The translations under genes were made by a program, and so were the position numbers. This document shows, one piece after another, positions 1 through 8,444 of a DNA stretch of 64,000 nt (position 1 is the first letter of the stretch; every line of letters starts with the position of its first letter). Source of the DNA: Coffea arabica (Eukaryota; Streptophyta; Magnoliopsida; Gentianales; Rubiaceae); the NCBI RefSeq assembly GCF_036785885.1, contig NC_092329.1, positions 4,650,001 through 4,714,000 on the forward strand, in the 5' to 3' direction. The notes below the pieces were generated by a model. That model was not told the origin of the DNA, made no database searches, and was given only the letters and a program-made list of their open reading frames with translations.

Positions 1-336
1 ACGGGAGGAGATCACGATCAAGGCCAAGGCCCTGATGGAGTAGGCACTGAACCTTTCTTTGTTCTTTTCCTAGTTTCGGGCGGCCTTCTTGCACTAGCAT
101 CTCTGAACGCAATCCTCCGCCTACTGAAAAAGCACTTGGACAATCATGGCTTTATAAACGGAAGAGTCCTTCGATGGGCGTCACTGCTTCTTGCACGAGC
201 TTTCACAAAATCTGGGACAACCCTTTTGAGGAAAACCCCAATTATTCAGAGACCGAATAACGAAATAAATATGCATCGTAATGAACTGGAGCCAGATTTG
301 AGGGCCATTGAGCTAGCAACCAACGTTCTCAGTTAA
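1..336 (+). CDS. Glutamate receptor-like channel, C-terminal exon only (partial at left edge)
   Basis: This is the last exon of a plant GLR ion channel whose remaining exons lie left of the window. Frame 1 is open from base 1 to a TAA at 334-336 (111 codons). It reads through the pre-M4 linker, the M4 helix (GTEPFFVLFLVSGGLLAL, about residues 16-33 of the fragment) and a cytoplasmic tail ending in LATNVLS. The same junction, GTEPFF followed by FLVSG, occurs in the intact GLR at 8445-12276, so the two are tandem paralogues. The tail here is longer and clearly diverged from the other copy, with an RPNNEINMHRNELEPD stretch absent there, so this is an older duplicate than the truncated copy at 3322-4501. 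Nothing in the visible part is broken. Whether the gene is functional cannot be judged from its last exon. Confidence 0.85.
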   Translation, partial: TGGDHDQGQGPDGVGTEPFFVLFLVSGGLLALASLNAILRLLKKHLDNHGFINGRVLRWASLLLARAFTKSGTTLLRKTPIIQRPNNEINMHRNELEPDLRAIELATNVLS

Positions 337-690
337 GTTCTTTCCTCCTAATTTTGTGTAGAGTTCACAATTTCTTTGTTTCAGATCATCCAATTTATGA
401 TAAATACTGTTTTATGAAATGTATAGACGTCTTTATTAATTAAAAAAAGGATAGGAATCTGAAGGAGGACTTTTGTTTTTCTTGAAAAATGTTAATGCTA
501 CTCCTTTATTTGTTACCAACATATTTTTTTTTTGTTTTGGATCTTTGACAATGTGAACTGGACAAGTTCCATTTAAATTCACAATCAAAACAAAGGTTAT
601 GGCCATGTTTATCGTTTCACATCAGTAAAGCAAGCAGTCAGCCAAGAGGAATGACATTAATATTTCTATCTCTTTCTTTTCTTTTCTTTT
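337..690. other. AT-rich 3' flank of the first GLR copy
   Basis: No gene is seen. The stretch follows the GLR stop codon and probably contains its 3' UTR and polyadenylation region. Poly-T tracts and a pyrimidine-rich run near 667-690 are the only notable features. Confidence 0.5.
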
Positions 691-693
691 TTC

Positions 694-845
694 CCCCTGA
701 GTTTCGCCTATTTTCAAAGTATCCAAAATCTATTCCATAATGGAAAAACATACGTGAACTTTCTAGACTATATCAAGACTGGCTGGTATGTAAACCATCT
801 GTTATCATTTTCTAGAACTTTGCTAAGCGAAAGAATTATCAACAA
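694..845. repeat. Duplicated GLR flank, copy A
   Basis: About 150 bp here match 5569-5735 by eye. Both contain 'aatctattccata', 'gtgaactttctagacta' and 'ttctagaact' in the same order with small indels. Each copy lies downstream of a GLR 3' end, so they look like the trailing part of an ancestral tandem duplication unit. Confidence 0.6.
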
Positions 846-852
846 TATATGG

Positions 853-2060
853 TCATAACTTCACAGATGATTTTTGTGAGACAAGAACCTCAAGTGTCAT
901 CGGGCAACATGAGAGCCAAGAGATAAAATCCTTGACTAAGTAATTGGATCTCCCAGAAACCAAAACATCCACAAGCATTGGGACATTAGCAAGCACTAGA
1001 GTTTCTGCTTTAGTAATTTTAAGTGAGATAAGGTTCGTATCACAAAAAGTGAGGGTTTCTAAATGGAAACGGAAGGTCATCTCCAAATTCTTCAATGCTG
1101 AGACATGAAGACTTGTCAAAACTTGAGAGCCATGCACTTGTAGACGCTCGAGAAATGGGCTCCCGTGCATGGTTCAAAGTCGCGGTCGCGGTCTGAACCG
1201 TTCCACATCGGTCTCGACATATCGATCGCGGTCTCGGCAAGACGTGAATTTTTGAAATATTTAATATGCTAAAAATTGTAAAATATATGATAAACAAAAA
1301 TAATTAAAAAATTAGTAAAAATCATAAAAATTCGAGTTGACTCGAGATGATTCGGAATGATTCGGTGTGATTCGGCCGTTTTAACCCTTCACGGCAACAT
1401 CTCGACGAGTTGAGTATCTTGGTATCGTGTCGTCACGGTCTCAGCCGAGTCTTCGAACCATGCTCCCGTGCAAGAAGAATTCAAGAACTTCCCTAGTCAC
1501 ATAAACATTAATCAATTTCAGTGTTCTGAGTGGCTTAAAATCAACCACTTCATGAGGGTGACTGCTCAGGCCGAGGGATCCAAGCCAAAACGTATAACCA
1601 TTTGTGGGAACACATAAATTCTCGCCGTTCTCTAACAAGTTCAATTCTAGCCTTTGCTCTCTCCTTTCAAGTGCATCCTGAATCCATTTGTCAATCTCAA
1701 CTTGAGAAGACTTGTCCAAATTTAAAAAAAAAAAAAAAAAACCCTAAATTCATCCAGTGTCAAGGCTTTGGATGGTTGCAGTACATTGTCTACCCATTAA
1801 ACATACTTGCACCTTTCCCTTTCGCGGAACCTGCTATGGTTTGATGTATCAGCTAGGGCTGTCAACTTGTCTAACACTACAGAAGCATCAAAATCAAGCC
1901 AAGGAACGCGCATCCACAGATCTATCCAACGTTTTGAGAGAATACTCGTTCTAGCAGCTTCTTTAAGTGTCAGGAAAGACGGGATGCGAACAAGAACTTC
2001 CAGTTCATAGTTCGCCAATCAGATCCTTCAAGACTTGCTCTTTGTTTCCACACTATTAAG
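853..2060 (-). pseudogene. F-box/LRR protein pseudogene split by a MITE
   Basis: Read on the minus strand, the pieces give a plant F-box/LRR protein, a presumed substrate receptor of SCF ubiquitin ligases. Near 2058-2015 the frame reads [12 protein letters not shown], the usual lead into the F-box. After a frameshift comes [19 protein letters not shown] and [17 protein letters not shown]. Lesions in order are: a frameshift plus TGA just before EVLVRI; an in-frame TAA after ERCKYV (about 1825); an 18-T run (A18 at 1724-1741 on the + strand) that shifts the frame before NLDKSSQVEIDKW; and a 293-bp MITE at 1169-1461 between EFFLHGS and PFLERLQVHGS. The last open piece ends with a stop near 853, without the FBD-type C-terminus seen in many family members. 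The conserved F-box and LRR residues are otherwise well preserved, so inactivation looks fairly recent. Confidence 0.8.
1169..1461. mobile_element. Mutator-like MITE inserted in the F-box pseudogene
   Basis: The 293-bp element is flanked by identical 10-bp direct repeats, gctcccgtgc, at 1159-1168 and 1462-1471. Its ends are imperfect terminal inverted repeats: ATGGTTCAAAG on the left, and ATGGTTCGAAG when the right end is read on the minus strand. A 9-11 bp target duplication fits Mutator-like elements. No transposase can be encoded. The outer parts are rich in CGCGGTC-like sequence and the centre is AT-rich. Removing the element and one target copy joins the two open F-box pieces in the same frame. 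Confidence 0.8.
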
Positions 2061-3321
2061 TGAGGGAAGAAGAAAATTTATAAATGTTGCAGTAATTTAG
2101 AGCAAAATCGTTGGATGAATAGCAGAGCTCCACAAATGCAGTAAACAAAAGAAAATTTATGTTATTTAGGTTGATCCAAGGCCTTACCTTCGCCAGTCCA
2201 TTCGTCGGTCCAAATGTTTTAAGCAGCACCCCCCTTAGACCCATCAAGATTTAAACTTTCTGCTAATTTTCCTTCCTGCTGCTTATCAAACTTCCTTGCA
2301 GACTCAAAATTCAATGTTACCCAAAAAAGTTATCAAATTTGTGCATCAAAGGGAAAGGAAGCACAGTATTAGGCCCTGAACTGACCAAAGTGTAGTAAAT
2401 TTCAATATAAAAACGTTACCCTCCTCGGAAAGAAAAGGTAATATTACATAAAATAAGACCAAGTAGAGAGGTTTCCAGAGTAAATAGCCTGCTAAACAAC
2501 TAAGGATGCCAGAAGTGTAAGCATGGCAGGAGCCAAAATTATGTCCAAGTAATAAAAACTCGGTCTTGGCATTGGAAAACAAAGCCAGTGATAAAATTGG
2601 CATCAGAATAGAATACCCTAATGATAAGATTTGATCTTTGGCATGACCTCTAAATTAAAGCATGCCGCAAAAACAATATCAACCTAAAAGTGAAACACAG
2701 ATCCGAAAATTAATGACAAAAGCAACAAAAGAACACAATCCACAAACCATCAAGTGCTAGTACCCCACAACCAACCAAGTTCCAGTACGAAGGTCAGAGA
2801 CCTTCAAATAATTAGAATTTCATCTTTCCTTGTTATCATAATTCAAGGCAACAAGGGGAAAAAAAGACAAAGATACAAAGAAAAACATGAGTTAAAAAAA
2901 ATTGAGAAATTTTAAATCCCAAAGAAACGAAATATGGTGCAATGGCTATTGGCTAAGGCCCCCAAACAAAAAAAAAATTAACAACTAGATTTTATACTTC
3001 CTTTTTTATACCAAAAAACTTCAACTCCCTAATGCTGATGTTTCAAAATTTTATGGTACCAGTTTCGAAGTTAATCGGAATTGAGTCCGTAGGAACTTGG
3101 GAGTTCAAACACAGCACCATCAGATGCCAAGGGAAGACAAAGTGGATTCCTAATGGCCTCTTCTTCAAGCTTGCAAAGGATGCAGGAACAGAAATACGAA
3201 GCAGAAGAACGAACCGATGAAAATAACGACAATCACACAATCTCAGACTCTGTCATCCTTAAAAATCACAAACTGTACGGATCCTTAAATTACCATGGAT
3301 TGGACTGAAGCCGTTCTTCCT
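2061..3321. other. Intergenic region, no confident gene
   Basis: No recognised gene. The sequence is A-rich with scattered repeats. One exon-like stretch on the minus strand (about 3079-3225) is listed separately. Confidence 0.5.
3079..3225 (-). other. Unassigned exon-like open stretch
   Basis: On the minus strand a pyrimidine-rich tract ending in AG is followed by an open stretch containing LEEEAIRNPLCLPLASDG and then AVFELPSSYGLNSD before a TAA. The composition looks protein-like and the upstream tract looks like a 3' splice site. I do not recognise the product and see no partner exon nearby. It could be a captured fragment or chance. Confidence 0.2.
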
Positions 3322-4501
3322 GAAACATGCAAATAACAATCCAGAGTTCAGAGGTCCATTCCCTCATAACATCGGGGCCATGCTTTGGTTTGCTGTTACC
3401 ATTCTATCATTTGCTCAGAGTAAGTTTCACTGATTACACTCCAATCAAAAAAGGCTTTTTAATGAAAGAAGACTTTGTAATCTAAGGATATATAGTAACA
3501 ATTTTTTGACGCAAAATTATCCCTTTACAGGAAAATCTATCAGAAGCAATCTGTCATGGCTGGTGCTTAGCAACATGGTTGTTTGTCACAGTGGTTGTGA
3601 CGACATGTTTTAGTACAGCTGTTACTTCATGGATGACTGTTCCAAAGATTGAACCATCTATAGTCGAAATCGATAATCTATTAGGGACCGATGCACCTGT
3701 TGGCTGCAATAACAATTCCTACATCGGTCGTTTCTTGACAAATGTTTTGCAATTCAAGCCTGAAAATGTCAGGCCAATTGGGTCCATCAGCCATTACCCT
3801 GAAGCTTTCCAGAAGGGAGACATCAAAGTAGCTTTCTTGGCAGCCCCACATGCCAAAGTCTTCGTTGCAAAGTATTGCGAAGGCTACTCCGTAGGAGGGC
3901 CCAGGTTCAAACTTGGTGGCTTTGGATTTGTAGTATTAGTAGTAAGATCCAGATCCCAGTCAAATTCATTGTGTTTTAACATATTTATTCCTATATTAAC
4001 TTATCTTAGCTGGGCTCATCACGGTATTCGTTTTTTTTTTTTCTGGTCTCAGGTCTTCCCAAAGGGTTCTCTTTTGGCTGATGATATTTCAGGGGCTATT
4101 CTAAAGATAACATTGACAGAAACGATCGATCAAATGGAAAAAAGCACGCTTTCATCTCTAAACTGCTCTTCATCAGCGGGGAAGATAATCAAGGCCCTAG
4201 TAAAATAGGCACCGAACCTTTCTTTTTTCTGTTCCTAGTATCAGGCAGCCTTCTTGTGGTTGCATTTGTGAATGCAGTTGCACGTCTACTGGAAAGGCAT
4301 TGCTCGATTTTTGACTGTATACAAGCATCATTGACAAACAGAAAAGCTCTTCACAAAATTTGGAACAAGAAATTTAGGGGTTCCAAACATGCACAGACAT
4401 TCAAGGGATTGAGACAGATCAGGAGCAGGATTTTTGCTATGATCTCAAACCTAGTTAGTAAAGAGGATAGCTTTTATGAACATGGTAATCGGAAATTATA
4501 A
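3322..4501 (+). pseudogene. 5'-truncated glutamate receptor-like pseudogene
   Basis: This is a close copy of the last part of the intact GLR at 8445-12276. Homology starts abruptly at about 3322, inside the coding exon after the M1 helix (ATGCAAATAACAATCCAGA), and continues through introns and exons into the 3' flank (to about 4745, matching about 12622). The N-terminal domain, most of S1 and M1 are missing. Exon equivalents are about 3322-3419, 3531-3923 and 4053-4501. Compared with the intact copy there is an extra T in 'ggtgcttagc' (about 3568), which shifts the frame in M3; a missing G in the 'agcgggg' run (about 4180), which shifts it before M4; and a deletion of roughly 33 bp after the M4 segment. 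The middle still encodes the S2 motif [20 protein letters not shown]. High similarity, introns included, points to a recent segmental duplication. Confidence 0.88.
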
Positions 4502-4745
4502 GCCAGCTTTTCTCGTGCCCCGTGGCACTCATCTTGCTGTTGCATAATATTTGAAGGTGTCATGTTTTCAACCTCACAATGAGCTTTCCGTGGAGGATTC
4601 TACTTCACGTCATTGTTCGCTGGAAATTGCTGGACAGTGATCCTTTAATGAAGGTTGCAAGGTCCAATAGTCGTTTTGTGCTGTAAGGCCAGTTGTAGTC
4701 CACAATGTACCAAGACAGTGAAAGCCTACGAAATTGAAACAGCCA

Positions 4746-5296
4746 AAAAGAAAAAGAATGCAGCGGTGTTTATTGTTTACTATGGCATTGGTCAATTTGT
4801 TTTAACGGCCGCAGGGTATAATTGGAAAGAAAACGAAGAAGGAGATAAAAGCAAGTGGGATGAGATAGACCTTTTTTTTTAAGAGATAGAATTACTATGA
4901 AGAGGGGAAGTGTTAATAAATTTTCGGGAAGAAATTGAAGCCATTAGCATTTACAATTTTTTTTTTTTTTAAATATTTTTGGGTATTGGATGAATTACTA
5001 TTCTTTAGCTTCAAGATCATCCATTGAAGTTGTTGTTTATTGGTGGTCCGAACTAGTCAAGTGAATGATAGATAGAAGAAGGGTAGTAGAAGGCTGCGGG
5101 CTGGATATGTTCGGATAAAGGGGAGATTTTCTGGTTGGGTGGTCTATTTTCTGTCGATGAATTCGGGTACTATCTGCATTTCCGGTAATAAATAGCATTG
5201 GCGTTTTTTCTTTTATATATATATATATATATATATAATTTTTTTTCTATTAGTTAAGAAATCATTCTTGCTATATGCTAAACAACACAAAATAAG
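4746..5296. other. AT-rich spacer with (TA)n tract
   Basis: No gene is seen. A (TA)n microsatellite lies at about 5213-5236. The spacer starts where the GLR duplication homology ends. Confidence 0.5.
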
Positions 5297-5402
5297 ATTT
5301 TTTTTTTTAGTTTCGAACAAGAAAGGGGTGGAAATTAAAAAGCGAGAAAGGGATTGGGGATTTGAACTCATAATCTCTAATTTTCAAAATCTCAACCTTT
5401 AA
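5297..5402 (-). mobile_element. SINE-like tRNA-derived relic
   Basis: Read on the minus strand this contains GAGTTCAAATCC, a good match to the polymerase III B box, preceded by 'aggttgagattttgaaaattagagatt' style sequence and followed by a 3' A tract (T run at about 5299-5309 on the + strand). The 5' A-box part seems lost. A related sequence is at about 46636-46771. Confidence 0.4.
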
Positions 5403-5568
5403 AAGAAAATTGCTAGATAGAAATAAAAAGATAAAATACTGACAAGATATAAACTAATAGTTAAGAGTTTTTTTTTTGTAAAATTAAAGCATTTGAAACC
5501 TTCCTATTCTCCTTAAAATAAATATATCTCCAAATCAAAGGGATACTCATTTGAAGGACGTTTTTTTT

Positions 5569-5735
5569 TCCCTCAAGTGTCTATAATCTATTCCATATAG
5601 AGAAAAAAAAAAGATATGTGAACTTTCTAGACTACATCAACACTTGCTAATATGTGAACCACCTCTTATAATTCTCTAGAACTCAACTCTATTAAGCAGA
5701 AAAAAAAATCTAGTAAGCAGAAGAATTTTCAAAGT
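5569..5735. repeat. Duplicated GLR flank, copy B
   Basis: Partner of 694-845: same order of 'aatctattccata', 'gtgaactttctagacta' and 'ctctagaact' motifs. Its position about 1 kb after the truncated GLR supports it belonging to the same duplication history. Confidence 0.6.
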
Positions 5736-5883
5736 TGGTTTTAACCTTATAAATGACTTTCTTGAAGAGAACTTCCATGCATATTATTCAGAATAAGTCA
5801 GAAAAAATTCTAAATTCTCGTCAAATTAAAAGGAAGGCAATATTTTGATGACTAAACAATTTTGTACTTTTAAAAAGGAAAAA

Positions 5884-6346
5884 TTAAACATAATGCCCTA
5901 TAAATTTGCATTTTGCTACATAATTCCCTTAAAATTTTAAAATATCCACATAGCCCCTATAATTTCATGTAAAGTGAATGATAGATGGAAACCATCACTG
6001 AATAAGGTGATTGAACCAAACACACTCCAAAAATATATGCGAGGGAATCATAATATCTACTTAGCTCTCCTCTAATTTGCATAAATATTCACATTACTCC
6101 CTTATAATTTTTGCATTTATCTACATTATTTTCCTATAGTTTTAGACAAAGTAGTTAGGCCATTATTCAATTTAGTACTTAAGTAAGTGCAATACCGACA
6201 TTTAAACTAATGACATTGCGGATGTTATTTTCCATCATATTTTCACTTTACATGAAACTATAGTGGAATTATGTGGATATTTTGAACTATCATGTAGGTC
6301 ATGTGGTTATGCATGACCACAGGGGGGTCATATGTAGTTTAGCCCA
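5884..6346. mobile_element. Inverted-repeat MITE (about 460 bp)
   Basis: The two ends are inverted copies over about 100 bp. The left end contains 'aaaatatccacatagccc' then 'atttcatgtaaagtgaa'. The right end, read in reverse complement, contains 'aaaatatccacataattcc' then 'gtttcatgtaaagtgaa'. There is no coding capacity. Exact ends and target duplication were not determined. Confidence 0.55.
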
Positions 6347-7417
6347 ATAACATATGAAAAATAAAAGAACTCATAGTATTAATGAAAAATGGAAAAAATT
6401 GATTGTACGAGATGGGTAGATTGTCCTCAAATTGTAACCCATTTTCATTTTTATGAATAACATGATACTAGTGCTTTGAACTACTTTATAAATGATATAT
6501 ATGTTATCTTATCTGATTGTAATTAGTATGAAACTTAATCACTATAAATGATGTCACAAGGTGAGCTGCTGCATTAGTTTCACTATCTATAGTTGCAATC
6601 ACATTAATTAAGACCCTTACTTAAAAGAAAGAATTAACAACATCCTTAATTAGTTACTTATTCCTGCTTCTCCATTTTGAGCCTACTTCCAGGAAAGGTA
6701 GAGCCTTCTGGATTGATCTTTGCCAATGAGAAAATTAAGCTTGAACTGGTCTAGCGAATATTGGTTGAACACACAGAACTTCTTTGGATGGTATTATATT
6801 CCTATGAAACGAGTCCTAAGTTTTGGCATTCAAAACATAAACTACGGTTTGACTCAAATTAGTTGAAATAGAAGTTCAGTTAGACTAATTTATTTTTCTC
6901 TATTTAAATTACCGCATTTTTATTACCCGAAAGAAATCCCTTTTATATATATAATCATGTAACAAGAGCACAAATGCAGACTCAAGTAATTTGTGATTCT
7001 GAATTGTGAAAGCATTTTTTTTAGTCTCAAGAGAAGGGAGAAAGAAAAAAAAAATTAAACAAAAAATTTCATGATCACTTGACTGATATATTCTTTCCTT
7101 TTTAATTAAGTCTTAGGTTAATCTGTATCAGTTTTTCAAGCATTTCATTTAAACTTAAAATATCTGTTTAATCATTACAAAATTTCCATGAAGTTTCCTG
7201 ATTGAGCTCAAGGAGGAGGTGTCATCATCAAAGCAGTTGTACTCTCTTTTTAAAGTTATTTTTAATCTGTTCAGTTCAATCGTGCCAATAGTAGATTCTG
7301 TCATGCTTAGGGTTTAGAAAAATGATCAACCACATCACTCATGCCAAGTAAATTGATCGTTGGGCGCCTGTTGTCCATGACTGAGTATTCGGTGCCTGTG
7401 GTCAGTCTCCTCATTGT
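6347..7417. other. AT-rich intergenic stretch
   Basis: No gene is seen. The last part may include heavily decayed GLR 5' sequence leading into the exon-1 relic at 7418. Confidence 0.4.
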
Positions 7418-7905
7418 TCAAAGATGGTTTCTCATTTTCAAGATTCAGAATGTTAAGTAAATAACCGATATCACTGCTCAGCTCAAGCAGCTCCTGCTGA
7501 ACCAACTCCTAATAGAGGAATTGGCCACCACATTAATTGTGGAGTGGAAGGTCAAGGGTTCAAACCTTGCCTTCCATCAATATGCTTCTATATAAGATTT
7601 GTTCTAAAAAATTCACACGGGTGCGTGGTGCATCCGTCTGGTCTGGTCTGGTCTTAGAGTAGGTTCCCGCCTTCCCCCAAGTAGAAATAGGTCTAGATTA
7701 GACTAAATTAGATATGAGATTTGTTCTAAAAAATTCACACGGGTGCGTGGTGCATCCGTCTGGTCTGGTCTTAGAGTAGGTTCCCGCCTTCCCCCAAGTA
7801 GGAATAGGAGTAGATTAGACTAAACTAGATGTGCCGTTGCGTAAAAAAAAAAAAAAAAAAAAAAGCAGCTGCTGCTGGTTACAAAATTCTAATTAGCCAT
7901 TTTGC
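7418..7905 (+). pseudogene. Relic of a GLR first exon, interrupted by a SINE
   Basis: Before the SINE, 'attgttcaaagatgg', 'ttcaagattca' and 'gctcagctcaagcagctcctgctg' match, in order, the end of exon 1 of the intact GLR (8672-8724), which has 'attgttcaaaggtgg', 'ttcaagattca' and 'actcagctcgagcagcttctgctg'. After the SINE, 'gcagctgctgctggttac' resumes the exon end and splice donor region, followed by intron-like sequence ('agccatttt' here, 'agccaaccatttt' there). An in-frame TAA and an insertion show it is dead. It marks a fourth GLR unit in the cluster. Confidence 0.6.
7500..7862 (+). mobile_element. tRNA-derived SINE with 15-bp target duplication
   Basis: The element contains a polymerase III B box, GGGTTCAAACC (about 7557-7567), and ends in a run of about 20 A. 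It is flanked by near-identical 15-bp repeats at 7485-7499 and 7863-7877 (aagcagctcctgctg and aagcagctgctgctg). Its 3' half is duplicated in tandem with a 122-bp period (7596-7717 and 7718 to about 7835), each copy carrying 'cacacgggtgcgtggtgc' and 'gattagactaaa'. The end 'gttgcg' plus poly(A) is shared with the SINE at 13488-13700. Confidence 0.75.
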
Positions 7906-8104
7906 TTTCTTAAAATGCTCGTCATCATCATTATCCACGATATGTATTGTATAGTTAATGCCATGGCTGAAACAAGACTTGCATATATATACAGTAAGGG
8001 TGGTAATTAAGGGTTGTACGGACATTAATTTAATAACAGCCATATCACAGTATGTCCAACAATTATTTCAAAGAATAGATTAGGTAAAATGAAAACAGAA
8101 AAAG

Positions 8105-8211
8105 ACGCGTAGAGTTTTCTCTGTACCAATTTTTCTCTAAAGCTTTTAGCGCCTTTGACCCGATTTTCGTAATTTCCAATTCTTCATGCTTCTCCAACTT
8201 TTGTTTTGACC
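8105..8211 (+). promoter_or_regulatory. CGCG box and two W-boxes upstream of the GLR gene
   Basis: ACGCGT at 8105-8110 fits the CAMTA calmodulin-binding factor core. TTGACC occurs at 8155-8160 and 8206-8211, matching the WRKY W-box core. They lie 230-340 bp upstream of the start codon. Individually such motifs are common, so a regulatory role is inference. Confidence 0.35.
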
Positions 8212-8357
8212 TTGTTAGTAAAGGAAATAACAGTAGTTAAGTTAGCTAGCGGAAATTGCATCAGAATTCAGAGCTACCAGAAAGTCCTTAGAGCTCATCA
8301 AAGGAGTAATTAAGAGGGGTCATTATCAGGAATTTTTCATTGCTAAATGTATTTGAA

Positions 8358-8365
8358 TATATAAG
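8358..8365 (+). promoter_or_regulatory. Likely TATA box of the GLR gene
   Basis: TATATAAG lies about 80 bp upstream of the ATG at 8445, a typical distance for a plant TATA box with a short leader. Confidence 0.5.
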
Positions 8366-8444
8366 TCAAGAAGGCCAACTCATTTGATCGTCATTTGCCC
8401 TTCATTTCAGTCGGGAAGGTCTGTTCTTCTTCTTTAATAGCACA

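Noticed and set aside
5213..5236. (TA)n tract, also near 17200 and 51690
   Set aside because: These are ordinary plant microsatellites and are not considered further as findings.
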